This document shows, in pieces, positions 25,935-34,551 of a stretch of 64,000 nucleotides of DNA. This DNA is from an uncultured Psychrobacter sp. (lineage in GTDB: Bacteria > Pseudomonadota > Gammaproteobacteria > Pseudomonadales > Moraxellaceae), in NCBI RefSeq assembly GCF_947488565.1, contig NZ_CANKZC010000004.1:372001-436000 (forward strand). Direction: 5' to 3'. The notes under the pieces are model-generated. The model was given only the letters and a program-made list of their open reading frames with translations, searched no databases and was not told the DNA's origin. Made by a program: the position numbers and the translations under genes. How positions within the stretch are numbered: position 1 is the first letter of the stretch; each line of letters opens with the position of its first letter.

Positions 25935-26132
25935 TTATTGGTCGATTGCGGCTTTTAATTGTCGGATAACGGCACTTAGTAACATCTCATCAATCTCAGT
26001 TAGCTCGTTTAATCCGTAATCATACGTTTTTAAGATCATTGCTTTTTGATCTCGAGTGAGGTGTACCGATATATCACCATCTTTTATCATTCCTCGATAA
26101 TCTTCTAGCGTTACTTTTTTAGTATTTTTCAT
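25935..26132 (-). CDS. small hypothetical protein (65 residues)
   Basis: I chose ATG at 26132 because GAGGAGG lies eight bases upstream, one of the strongest ribosome sites in the window. A reading from 26228 would add 32 residues without such a site. The product is soluble and charged, with KVTLEDYRGMIKDGDISVHL and two likely helices at the end. It is 21 bp upstream of the GTPase gene and likely cotranslated with it. I do not recognise a family. A DNA-binding or adaptor role cannot be supported. Confidence 0.6.
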   Translation of the reverse strand: MKNTKKVTLEDYRGMIKDGDISVHLTRDQKAMILKTYDYGLNELTEIDEMLLSAVIRQLKAAIDQ

Positions 26133-26277
26133 GTTCAGCCTCCTCGTGACTGTCGATTTGGCAAATACTGTATAAAAATCACTCTGTTTTATGCAGATAA
26201 AGCCTTCTCTATAGGTCATTGTAACCAAACGCCCTTATAGGGTCTATATACGCGATGTTATTGCTAATCAGTCAGTT

Positions 26278-27255
26278 TTAAACGGCACTAGGTGGACGAA
26301 ACAATACTTTAAACTTGTTCTTTAGCCCTTTGGTACGGAAGAAGCGTTGCCACATACGATAAAAAACGCCAAATATTAAGCCGATAATATTATCGTGACT
26401 GGTCACACCTACCGCACCGTATTTCACTGGGTTATTAATCGTATCTTCTTCTACATAGGTGCCAAACCAACGATCAAAAAGAATGATAACGCCGCCATAA
26501 TTTTGATCGATATACTTACCATTGGTACCATGATGCGCACGGTGATTGGAGGGAGTGTCAAAAATATATTCAATCCATTTAGGGAATTTACCGACCGTTT
26601 CAGTGTGAATAAAGAACTGATACATCAGATCAAGCGCGTAGAAGAAGAAAACCCACACCGGATGGACGCCAAGCAGCATCAGCGGGACAAAGAATAACCA
26701 CCAGCCTGTAACTGAGTAAAGTAAGCTTTGGCGCATAGCCGTTGATAAGTTCATTTGATCGTCGGAGTGATGCACCACATGCGCCGACCAAAACCAGTTG
26801 ACTCGATGGGAGCTACGATGAAACCAGTAATAGCAGAACTCGACCGCAATAAAAATAGGAATGGCCGTGAGCCATGTGACTTCAATCGTAAACAAGCGAT
26901 ATTGATACAACCACAAGCAAATAGGCAGCACGACAAGTGCTTGAATAATCAGCTCAAAACCTAAATAAGAGCCGCCTAAGCTAAAATTGGTCATGGCGCG
27001 ACGCCAACCAAAGGCAGAACCACGCCCACGCTTAGATTGATAAAACCATTCTGTCAAAAACAATAGGAAAAACGGTCCACCTGCCAGCGGCAATAGCCAT
27101 TCTTGCCAGTGTGCAGGTAAAATGCTCGCCAACATCGGCTGCCAAGACTCAGGTACGATGGCTGAAATACTCTGATTCAGCGTCTCTTTATAAGCATCTA
27201 AAGTTTGTCCGTACTGGCCTAAACTTATTAGAGCGTTGCTACTATTATCTGTCAT
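26278..27255 (-). CDS. fatty acid hydroxylase / sterol desaturase family protein
   Basis: The 325-residue integral membrane protein has the family's iron-binding histidine clusters: FHRSSH (H-x4-H), HVVHH (H-x2-HH) and HRAHH (H-x2-HH) near residue 235. Four or more membrane helices surround them. Such di-iron enzymes hydroxylate or desaturate lipid chains, carotenoids or alkylglycerols. The HTETVGKFPKWIEYIF and NHRAHHGTNGKYIDQNYGG segments are typical of the bacterial group next to TMEM195/agmo-like enzymes. The actual lipid is unknown. It lies between the GTPase and DUF2868 genes, all on the minus strand, with a 211-bp gap on its upstream side. Confidence 0.85.
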   Translation of the reverse strand: MTDNSSNALISLGQYGQTLDAYKETLNQSISAIVPESWQPMLASILPAHWQEWLLPLAGGPFFLLFLTEWFYQSKRGRGSAFGWRRAMTNFSLGGSYLGFELIIQALVVLPICLWLYQYRLFTIEVTWLTAIPIFIAVEFCYYWFHRSSHRVNWFWSAHVVHHSDDQMNLSTAMRQSLLYSVTGWWLFFVPLMLLGVHPVWVFFFYALDLMYQFFIHTETVGKFPKWIEYIFDTPSNHRAHHGTNGKYIDQNYGGVIILFDRWFGTYVEEDTINNPVKYGAVGVTSHDNIIGLIFGVFYRMWQRFFRTKGLKNKFKVLFRPPSAV

Positions 27256-27466
27256 TGCTATAACATCCTACCGCACATCTACCATTGTGGTCATCCTTGA
27301 CTCTTTAATATAAGCTTGACGCCTTATAAAAGTAGCATTGCTTGTGAACGCATGCGTCATCTACAATCAGACTTATACAAAATGGTAAAGGGTTACTCAT
27401 ATGGATTTTTTGCAGCCTCTGTCTGCGCAGGCACAACAAGCAAGAAAAATTTATACCAGTAGAACC

Positions 27467-28870
27467 TTATAATGAGCGACTCTCTACCAAGCCAATATTA
27501 CGTGCGGCTAATGCCGTTTGCCATTGTTGATAACGGACAGCCTGAGGCGATTTTGGATCAGTAGCCACCGCAGATGTTGAGATATCATGGACATCGGCGC
27601 TATCCGTTCTGTCATTATGTAATAATTGAACGATAAGGCCGTGTTTTGCATGAGTAGCAAGGCGATCAAGCTTACGCAGGGTGCCGCGATCGGGTAATGC
27701 CTGACTATGAATACCTAGCAATACTTGTACTGGATTTTTATCTAAATAGGTCGTTAGGCGATCCATATCATCACGATCATCAACGATACCGAAATTTTCA
27801 ACCGCGCCATCATTATTAGTACCGTCAAGACCTACTTGCCACCAATGATCCTGTTCTGATGGGTACTCAAGTAACGCAACCAGCTTCTTGCCCGCACTAA
27901 CGCTCGCCTTTGGTGCTACCGGTGCTGGTGCTTCATTGAAATCATCGGCATCGACCACCTGACGCTGCCAAAAGTTAATAATTTTTTGATAATAGGGGAG
28001 CTTAATATCCAAGCGCATTTTTTTGCGGCGAAACATTAGCGCACAAAATGCCCAAGCGAGCGCCCGTGGAACGATACCATACATAATCAGGCTACCAATT
28101 AATAGACTGGCCCATTGCCGCGCGACAGATAATGGCATGGCATCTGTGACCAGTCGGCTCTGCACAATAGCCGCGTTATCCGGCACATCAAAACCGACCA
28201 TACTGGGCAGCCAGCCAAGTACTTGGGTCAAGCCAATCAGCGCCTGATCTGATAATAACGTCGACTCCCAACTAAAGCTATATTGACGCACAATCAACAA
28301 AAAAATAATCGCAAACATCATGCCTGTCAGTGTTGCCAGCCACAATTGATGACTAAACCGACCTAGATACCAGCGCATGCCACTATGCTGCAATTGACGC
28401 TCGTACAATTCCACTGCCGCCTTAGTGACATCGTCCTTACCACGTATCAGATAGCTGGGACTCACAAAGTTTGCAAACCAACTTGGCGTCTGGCGACCTT
28501 GATTAATCAGTGTCATCACGAGCCAGCCACCTAGCATCAATGTATGAAAGCCCAGCAGGCAAACCAACACATAGAAAAAATTGACCACGTTGGTCTGCAA
28601 TAAGGTAAACAAACCCAAAAATCCTGACACGCACCAGACGATGCTCATAAGGATCATAATGCCTTTAATGCGGCCATCGATTTTCCCTAGCACCCGTGCA
28701 AGATTGCCATTACTGTCAATACGTGATGCTCGCCGATGCAGCTTTTGCACGGGCTTGCCGTCTTCTGCCTGTAATTTTTCAGTTACCAATAAAGGATCGG
28801 TCGTAAAGACATGCTGCTCGGTCTCAAGCGTACGTACTAGCTCAGTTAATTGGTCTTGGGGTGATAGCAT
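27467..28870 (-). CDS. DUF2868-type membrane protein
   Basis: I chose ATG at 28870 (467 residues); the longer reading uses TTG at 28900. About four to five membrane segments lie in two groups (residues about 75-125 and 175-290). A soluble C-terminal domain of about 170 residues with GLDGTNNDGAVENFGIVDD follows. The pattern and its vicinity to a DUF3482 GTPase match DUF2868, a family found beside that GTPase in pseudomonads and relatives. The pair may work together at the inner membrane, but no function is known. Promoter DNA shared with the NCS2 permease lies upstream. Confidence 0.75.
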   Translation of the reverse strand: MLSPQDQLTELVRTLETEQHVFTTDPLLVTEKLQAEDGKPVQKLHRRASRIDSNGNLARVLGKIDGRIKGIMILMSIVWCVSGFLGLFTLLQTNVVNFFYVLVCLLGFHTLMLGGWLVMTLINQGRQTPSWFANFVSPSYLIRGKDDVTKAAVELYERQLQHSGMRWYLGRFSHQLWLATLTGMMFAIIFLLIVRQYSFSWESTLLSDQALIGLTQVLGWLPSMVGFDVPDNAAIVQSRLVTDAMPLSVARQWASLLIGSLIMYGIVPRALAWAFCALMFRRKKMRLDIKLPYYQKIINFWQRQVVDADDFNEAPAPVAPKASVSAGKKLVALLEYPSEQDHWWQVGLDGTNNDGAVENFGIVDDRDDMDRLTTYLDKNPVQVLLGIHSQALPDRGTLRKLDRLATHAKHGLIVQLLHNDRTDSADVHDISTSAVATDPKSPQAVRYQQWQTALAARNIGLVESRSL

Positions 28871-29280
28871 GATAGGGAGATATCCATATAAATAGAACAA
28901 ACATTAATTCAGTAAAGTAAACAACTATTATGAACATTGTAACCTATTCAAGATTATTTTCATTCTTGCTTGAATAAACAAGAAATAAGGGTAGAATAAA
29001 AAGCTGACCAAATGGTCAAAATACAACCAGTAGTTATGGAAAATAAAATCTATCCTAAAATTAAGTTATAAATTTTATTATATATTCAATCATATCGTAA
29101 TCCACTATATCTTCTTTTTTCAAAGAGTATCTAAGACCACAAATATGGAATCTAGTGAGCGTACATAACAAAGCTAGACAATACGATTGTGATTGTATTT
29201 AAGCTTTATTTTAGGCTTTAGACAAAATATACATATCTAGAATATATTAATAATAGATTATGCAGGGAGCACATCTATCT
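28871..29280. other. divergent intergenic region before the NCS2 permease
   Basis: The stretch is very AT-rich with no supported ORF. Its one clear element is the palindrome at 29005-29018. Promoters for both flanking genes are expected here but no confident -35/-10 pair was found. Confidence 0.5.
29005..29018. promoter_or_regulatory. palindrome TGACCA-AA-TGGTCA, operator candidate
   Basis: Six-base arms match perfectly around AA. The shape resembles sites used by TetR- and GntR-type repressors. It is 135 bp from the DUF2868 gene and 263 bp from the permease, so which gene it controls is unclear. Confidence 0.35.
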
Positions 29281-30771
29281 ATGGATATCAAATCTACTTC
29301 TCAACCTCTATTAGAACGGCCAGAAGATGAAAACCTAGGCACTGTCGCCAATATTACTTATGGCTTCCAACACGTACTAACTATGTATGGTGGTATTATT
29401 GCTGTGCCACTGATTGTTGGGCAAGCAGCAGGTTTAGTACCTGCTGAGATTGGCTTACTGATTGCCGCATCTTTATTCGTTGGCGGTTTAGCAACATTAT
29501 TACAAACGCTTGGACTGCCGTTTTTTGGTTGTCAGCTGCCACTGGTGCAAGGGGTGTCTTTTGCAAGTGTCGCAACTATTGTGGCGATTGTCACTGCAGG
29601 AGGCGGTTTACCATCGGTATTTGGTGCCGTCATTGCTGCATCTATTCTCGGGCTTTTAATCACCCCTGTTTTTTCAATGATTATTAAATTCTTCCCGCCA
29701 CTGGTCACGGGCGCTGTTATCACAACCATTGGTTTGACCTTGATGCCTGTAGCAGCGCGCTGGTCGATGGGCGGTAATAGTAATAATCCTGATTTTGGTA
29801 GCATGGCCAATATCGGTCTAGCCGCCTTTACGCTAGCACTGGTGCTATTGTTAAGTAAACTTGGCAGTGCCGCTATCAGTCGCTTGTCGATACTACTCGC
29901 TATGGTCATCGGTACTTTTGCCGCTTGGGCGGTTGGTATGGTTGATTTTTCTGGTCTGATGACAGGACCTATCTTTGCCTTTCCTACTCCCATCTATTTT
30001 GGTATGCCAACCTTTGAGATTGCAGCTATTATCTCTATGTTTATTGTGGTGTTGGTCATTTTGGTAGAGACTTCAGCAGATATTTTAGCCGTTGGTGATA
30101 TTATTGACACTGAAATCGATTCACGTCGTTTAGGTGATGGCCTACGTGCAGATATGATTTCAAGTATCGTGGCACCGTTTTTTGGGTCATTCACCCAAAG
30201 TGCATTTGCGCAAAACGTGGGCTTAGTTGCTGTGACTAACGTAAAAAGCCGCTTTGTCGTTGCCGCCGCTGGTGTTATTTTGGTGACGCTAGGTCTATTA
30301 CCAATCATGGGCCGTGTCATTGCAACCGTTCCTACCGCTGTATTAGGCGGTGCTGGCATCGTATTGTTTGGCACCGTCGCCGCAAGCGGTATTCGTACGC
30401 TTGCTCAGGTAAGCTACGAGAATAATATGAACCTTATTATCGTTGCGACCTCTATCGGCTTTGGTATGTTACCGATTGCTGCTCCATCTTTTTATGATCA
30501 GTTCCCAGATTGGTTTGCCACGATTTTTCATTCTGGCATTAGCTCTACCGCTATCATGGCCATTTTACTCAATTTATTATTTAATCACTTAAAAATAGGC
30601 AACTCAGATCAACAATCAGTGTTTGTAGCTGGTACGGAGATTAGGACAGTACGCCCTGATATTATTGTAGATTTGAATGAAGGTGATTATTTTGTTGAGG
30701 GTAAATTATTCGATTGTGACGGACAAGAGGTACCTGTGGAACCTGATCAAAGGCAGGTTGCTCATCATTAA
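29281..30771 (+). CDS. NCS2 (nucleobase:cation symporter-2) purine/pyrimidine permease
   Basis: The protein has 12-14 membrane segments. It begins with the family's ITYGFQHVLTMYGG..VPLIVG pattern. VETSADILAVGD carries the substrate-binding glutamate. The NAT signature appears as QNVGLVAVTN; its last position is usually G, R or K, so it is slightly divergent. These features favour xanthine/uric-acid-type transport over uracil. I chose ATG at 29281, with AGGGAG upstream; ATG at 29260 in the same frame is the alternative and adds seven residues. A terminator at 30799 follows. Together with hpt the cell could import and salvage purines. Confidence 0.87.
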   Translation: MDIKSTSQPLLERPEDENLGTVANITYGFQHVLTMYGGIIAVPLIVGQAAGLVPAEIGLLIAASLFVGGLATLLQTLGLPFFGCQLPLVQGVSFASVATIVAIVTAGGGLPSVFGAVIAASILGLLITPVFSMIIKFFPPLVTGAVITTIGLTLMPVAARWSMGGNSNNPDFGSMANIGLAAFTLALVLLLSKLGSAAISRLSILLAMVIGTFAAWAVGMVDFSGLMTGPIFAFPTPIYFGMPTFEIAAIISMFIVVLVILVETSADILAVGDIIDTEIDSRRLGDGLRADMISSIVAPFFGSFTQSAFAQNVGLVAVTNVKSRFVVAAAGVILVTLGLLPIMGRVIATVPTAVLGGAGIVLFGTVAASGIRTLAQVSYENNMNLIIVATSIGFGMLPIAAPSFYDQFPDWFATIFHSGISSTAIMAILLNLLFNHLKIGNSDQQSVFVAGTEIRTVRPDIIVDLNEGDYFVEGKLFDCDGQEVPVEPDQRQVAHH

Positions 30772-30798
30772 TCTCTTTTTTATATGACCTAAAATATT

Positions 30799-30828
30799 AA
30801 GCCGCCTAGTGATAAAGGCGGTTTTTTT
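30799..30828 (+). terminator. terminator after the NCS2 permease
   Basis: CCGCC (30802-30806) and GGCGG (30817-30821) pair around a 10-nt loop and are followed by seven Ts. The hairpin begins 31 bp after the stop codon. Confidence 0.8.
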
Positions 30829-30923
30829 ATCTGTCATCTTGTGCCATAGTAATATTAAAAAATGTAATATTAAAACATCCGCCTAAATAACCCATTCAGG
30901 TAAACAGATGACAAGGAGTCGGT

Positions 30924-31706
30924 ATGAGTAATATAAGTAAGAAAGACAAAACCTACCTAATCATCGGTGGAACAGGGGGCATTGGTCAGGCGATGGTTAG
31001 ACAGCTGGTACAAGCGACTTCCGATGAGCAAAGCAACAACAGCACGCAGGTTAGAGTCTTTGCCACTTATCATAGAAGTGTACCCGACATTGAAGCGGCT
31101 AATTTGTACTGGTTACAAATGGATGTCAGTGATGAGAGTAGTATCAAACAAGCCATTGAGCACATAAAGCAACAGAGCACCCATCTTGATTGGGTCATCA
31201 ACTGTGTAGGGCTATTACATACTGAAAAGTCACAACCAGAAAAAGCACTCCGCCAAGTTGAAACGGAGTTTTTCTTACAAAACATGCAAATCAATGCATT
31301 AGCAGGGCTACTTATAGCCAAACATGTCAGACCGCTACTTGCCAAAGCCAAACGCTGTACTGATAATCCGGCAATATTTGCGACTATATCGGCACGTGTG
31401 GGCAGCATTGGTGACAATCAATTGGGCGGCTGGTATAGCTATAGAATGAGTAAGGCTGCGCTGAATATGGGCATGAAAAACCTAAGCATTGAATGGGAAC
31501 GCTCATTAAAAGATGTGTGCATAGTGGTCATGCAGCCAGGAACGGTCAACACTCAGTTGTCGGCACCATTTCAGGGTAATGTCGCAGATGGACAGTTATT
31601 CTCGCCAGCCTATAGTGCAGAATGTCTACTAGAGGTGCTGTCAGGTATGACTGCTGCCCAATCTGGGAGTTTTGTCGACTGGGCAGGAGAGACAATCCCG
31701 TGGTAA
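30924..31706 (+). CDS. short-chain dehydrogenase/reductase (C-factor-like SDR)
   Basis: The 260-residue product has the NAD(P)-binding IIGGTGGIGQAM near residue 14, NCVGLL for the central strand, a catalytic serine in SARVGS, and YRMSK with the active tyrosine and lysine. This is the classical SDR plan. The shape WVINCVGLLHTEKSQPEK and the C-terminal DWAGETIPW are like the CsgA/C-factor group. The substrate is unknown. ATG at 30924 has AAGGAG upstream. The gene stands alone, with a terminator before it (from the permease) and a bidirectional terminator after it. Confidence 0.85.
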   Translation: MSNISKKDKTYLIIGGTGGIGQAMVRQLVQATSDEQSNNSTQVRVFATYHRSVPDIEAANLYWLQMDVSDESSIKQAIEHIKQQSTHLDWVINCVGLLHTEKSQPEKALRQVETEFFLQNMQINALAGLLIAKHVRPLLAKAKRCTDNPAIFATISARVGSIGDNQLGGWYSYRMSKAALNMGMKNLSIEWERSLKDVCIVVMQPGTVNTQLSAPFQGNVADGQLFSPAYSAECLLEVLSGMTAAQSGSFVDWAGETIPW

Positions 31707-31739
31707 AAAAGGACTTAAAAATTGAATTGTTAAAATAAG

Positions 31740-31781
31740 AAAAAGGGTATGTCATAATTCAATCAATGACATACCCTTTTT
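31740..31781. terminator. bidirectional terminator between the SDR gene and prpD
   Basis: Fifteen-base arms, AAAAGGGTATGTCAT at 31741-31755 and its exact complement ending at 31780, flank a 10-nt loop. Poly-A and poly-T ends let it stop transcription in both directions between the two convergent genes. Confidence 0.9.
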
Positions 31782-31793
31782 ATTTACAGCACT

Positions 31794-33290
31794 CTAATTG
31801 ATAACAAACAAGTCCATAAACTCATGAACAGGCGTCTGCTCTAATCGGCTTTGATCGTCGCATAGCGCAACAATCTCGTCACAACGACTTTCAATAAAGC
31901 GAGTCGCTAAACTGGCGCGAAACTTTGCTTCTAGTATAGGAATGCCTTCTTCACGGCGGCGTTTGTGACCAATCGGGTATTCCACAGCGACTTTATCGGT
32001 ACTAGTGCCATCTTCAAAGAAGATTTGAATCGCATTGGCAATAGAGCGCTTACTTGGGTCATGATAGTCTGCTGAGTAGCGCTCGTCCTCTTCTACCACC
32101 ATTTTGCTACGCAGCTCATCGATGGATAGATGCTGCTCATGATAGTCATCTTCATAGTTCTCTGCCATGAGATCGCCAGTTAGTAGAGGGACGGCAACCA
32201 TATATTGTAGGCAGTGATCACGATCGGCAGGATTGGCAAGCGCGCCTTCTTTTGAGATGATTCGAATCGCTGAGTCATGCGTGGTCAGGACGATTTTTTC
32301 AATCTCATCAATTCTATCTTCGATGCGCGGATGTAGAATAACTGCGGCTTCACAGGCGGTTTGTGCATGAAACTCTGCGGGGAAACTTATCTTAAATAAG
32401 ATGTTTTCCATCACATAGGTGCCAAAGTCACGCTGAAAATTAAAGCGGCGCTCATCTTCAGGCTTGAGTGCAAGATCTTTATTGGTATGACTAAATAATA
32501 CATCATAAAATCCCCATTGCGGCGCGGTCAGTGCACCAGGAACTCCCATCTCGCCGCGACGGGTGATATCGACCAAGCGTACCGCTCGGCTGGTCGCATC
32601 ACCTGCTGCCCATGATTTACGGCTACCAGCATTGGGTGCATGGCGATAGGTACGTAGCGCTTGACCATCAACAAGGGCTTGTGAGATCGCGGCCATAATG
32701 CGCTCACGTGGTAGGTCATATAATTTGGCAACGACAGCGGTTGATGCAAGTTTGACCAAGAATACATGATCCAGACCCACGCGGTTAAATGAGTTTTCAA
32801 GCGCCATCACACCTTGGATTTCATGCGCCATAATCATAGATTCCAGCACATCTTTCATGGTAAGCGCTGCGCGACCTTTACTGACGTTTTGCTGGCTAAT
32901 ATAGTCAGCCACTGCCAAGATGCCACCCAAGTTGTCAGAGGGATGTCCCCATTCAGCGGCAAGCCACGTATCATTATAATCAAGCCAGCGCACCATACAG
33001 CCAATATCAAAAGCGGCTTTGATGGGGTCTAGACGATGAGAAGTACCGGGGACGCGCGCGCCATTAGGCGTTATCTGATCGGTGCATTCAGGCCCTAGAT
33101 GCTTGGTACATTCAGGAAAACGTAGTGCGAGCAGGCCACAGCCTAGCGTATCCATTAGACAGTGGCGTGCAGTCGTCCAAGCATCGGCGCTATTTGGAGA
33201 GTCATCAATAGAGTAGTTGAGAACATAATCGGCGATTTTTTGAATCTCGTCATCATATTCTGGACGGACATTGCTTTCTACATTAGACAT
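31794..33290 (-). CDS. prpD: 2-methylcitrate dehydratase (PrpD)
   Basis: The 498-residue protein matches PrpD/MmgE throughout. Landmarks are [15 protein letters not shown], a [28 protein letters not shown] region (key residues RWLDYND), [24 protein letters not shown] and the C-terminal [12 protein letters not shown]. PrpD dehydrates 2-methylcitrate to 2-methyl-cis-aconitate without an iron-sulfur cluster. It lies 3.4 kb from prpF and 5.6 kb from acnD, the alternative enzymes for this step, so the strain carries both routes. Start ATG at 33290 has AGAGG nine bases upstream. It is the last propionate gene of the region and ends at a shared terminator. Confidence 0.93.
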   Translation of the reverse strand: MSNVESNVRPEYDDEIQKIADYVLNYSIDDSPNSADAWTTARHCLMDTLGCGLLALRFPECTKHLGPECTDQITPNGARVPGTSHRLDPIKAAFDIGCMVRWLDYNDTWLAAEWGHPSDNLGGILAVADYISQQNVSKGRAALTMKDVLESMIMAHEIQGVMALENSFNRVGLDHVFLVKLASTAVVAKLYDLPRERIMAAISQALVDGQALRTYRHAPNAGSRKSWAAGDATSRAVRLVDITRRGEMGVPGALTAPQWGFYDVLFSHTNKDLALKPEDERRFNFQRDFGTYVMENILFKISFPAEFHAQTACEAAVILHPRIEDRIDEIEKIVLTTHDSAIRIISKEGALANPADRDHCLQYMVAVPLLTGDLMAENYEDDYHEQHLSIDELRSKMVVEEDERYSADYHDPSKRSIANAIQIFFEDGTSTDKVAVEYPIGHKRRREEGIPILEAKFRASLATRFIESRCDEIVALCDDQSRLEQTPVHEFMDLFVIN

Positions 33291-33494
33291 AGTCGTTACC
33301 TCTTCCTTGAGTCAGATGATTTTTTGACTATCGACCGTTTATCAGTATTTTCAGTCTTACGATCATAGTCATGACTCAAAAGTAGCACAATCAATATAGA
33401 ACAACAGTGAAGTCGTGTAAAAGAACTTTATCGTTTGAGGCTTTATACGTAAGATCTCATGATTGCATTAATTTTATCACATCAAGTCAGCCGC

Positions 33495-34103
33495 TTAAGT
33501 CATCAAGTAGATTAAGCCTGCGATGAATAAGAGGCTCAATACTAAAAGCAAAAAACTCAACAATTTGATGACAAATCCTGAGCTTTCAGAACCAGCTGAC
33601 TTCTGGGATTTTGCTTTACCCTTTTTTAAAATGGGTAAGACCATAGTGATATGTTCGATATTGTCTTCAAGGTACACTGCGCCTTCAGTGACAAACCCCA
33701 ATGATTCGTAAAAGCTGAGCAAATAGGTCTGTGCTGAGATAATAATCGGTTTTTTACCGTACTTTTTGCGGCAGTACTTAATAGCATGCGTCATGATTTG
33801 CCGCGCTAAACCATAGCCTCGATGATCGCTTAATACCAGCACCCTTCCGATGGCTGGCATTGAGTGTGCTGAGTTTTCTAAAGATTTTTTGGGATTGAAT
33901 TTAGGTCCAATGATGCGACAATAGCCAACCAGCGCCTCATCTTTATGAGCGATCAGATGCAAGCAATCAAAGTCTACCTCATCCATATCTTGGTAAGCAC
34001 AGTGTTGCTCGACAACGAATACTTGTGAGCGGGCCTTTAAAATATGATAGAGGTCAACTGAGGTCAGCTCATCAAAGGTTTTTATAGAAAATTCACAGGT
34101 CAT
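33495..34103 (-). CDS. elaA: ElaA-type GNAT acetyltransferase with a C-terminal membrane tail
   Basis: Residues 1-150 match the ElaA branch of GNAT acetyltransferases: FDELTSVDLYHILKARSQVFVVEQHCAYQDMD, here recognised by its RSQVFVVEQ and DxD pattern, then ALVGYCRIIGP. The acetyl-CoA loop is VLVLSDHRGYGLARQIM, followed by LSFYESLGFVTEGAVYLEDNIEHITM. ElaA proteins are about 150 residues and soluble. This one has 50 extra residues: a basic/serine linker and one strong hydrophobic helix (about residues 176-201) with only Thr after it. It is therefore predicted to be tail-anchored. The gene ends 204 bp before prpD begins in the same direction. The acetylated substrate is unknown. Confidence 0.82.
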   Translation of the reverse strand: MTCEFSIKTFDELTSVDLYHILKARSQVFVVEQHCAYQDMDEVDFDCLHLIAHKDEALVGYCRIIGPKFNPKKSLENSAHSMPAIGRVLVLSDHRGYGLARQIMTHAIKYCRKKYGKKPIIISAQTYLLSFYESLGFVTEGAVYLEDNIEHITMVLPILKKGKAKSQKSAGSESSGFVIKLLSFLLLVLSLLFIAGLIYLMT

Positions 34104-34115
34104 AATTAATGATTC

Positions 34116-34508
34116 TTAACGGTTTAGACGTTTTTGGTTTACCTTTACAGTCGCTGCATAAGGGCTAATGCCTTTATCCAAGATTTTAATCGTTTCTTCA
34201 TCGATATCATTCTCAAAGCTATTAAAAGCATGATAATGCCCTAACATAAAACGTTGACAGCTGCTCATCCATTTATTTAATAAAACCGATTGTGATGACA
34301 TAATTTGCAAATTTATATCACTAATAGAATCTACAAAAGCTTTTTGCTTTTCTTCAACCATAGTAAATATCTCTTTTTGTTGCAATGTGGGGTTCATAGG
34401 AGAGGTGGCAAGCATCCAAACTCTAGAAGCCACAATTTGTGGCACAGCCGCGCACATCATCATGGTTTTTTGCTGAAGATTGACTGCACTTACTGAGTTC
34501 ATTAACAT
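34116..34508 (-). CDS. small helical hypothetical protein, phasin-like in shape
   Basis: The 130-residue product is largely helical with many Met and Gln residues (KTMMMCAAVPQIVASRVWML, FVDSISDINLQIMSSQSVLL). It has no signal or clear membrane span. The size and amphipathic helices resemble phasins or other granule- or membrane-surface proteins, but no diagnostic motif is present. It lies 12 bp before the acetyltransferase gene on the same strand and is surely in one operon with it. ATG at 34508 or 34502 could be the start; neither has a strong ribosome site. I do not recognise a named family. Confidence 0.6.
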   Translation of the reverse strand: MLMNSVSAVNLQQKTMMMCAAVPQIVASRVWMLATSPMNPTLQQKEIFTMVEEKQKAFVDSISDINLQIMSSQSVLLNKWMSSCQRFMLGHYHAFNSFENDIDEETIKILDKGISPYAATVKVNQKRLNR

Positions 34509-34551
34509 TTTTTTCTCAATATACTTTAAGTGAATTTAACATTATATAGGC

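Noticed and set aside
27401..27472. 23-residue plus-strand ORF with AAAGGG before its ATG
   Set aside because: Too short to judge, no homology-like pattern; it overlaps the end of the DUF2868 gene by six bases. Translation cannot be supported from sequence alone.
29532..30374. Antisense ORFs of 153 and 126 residues in the NCS2 permease gene
   Set aside because: Both are shadows of a strongly hydrophobic coding strand and have no support of their own.
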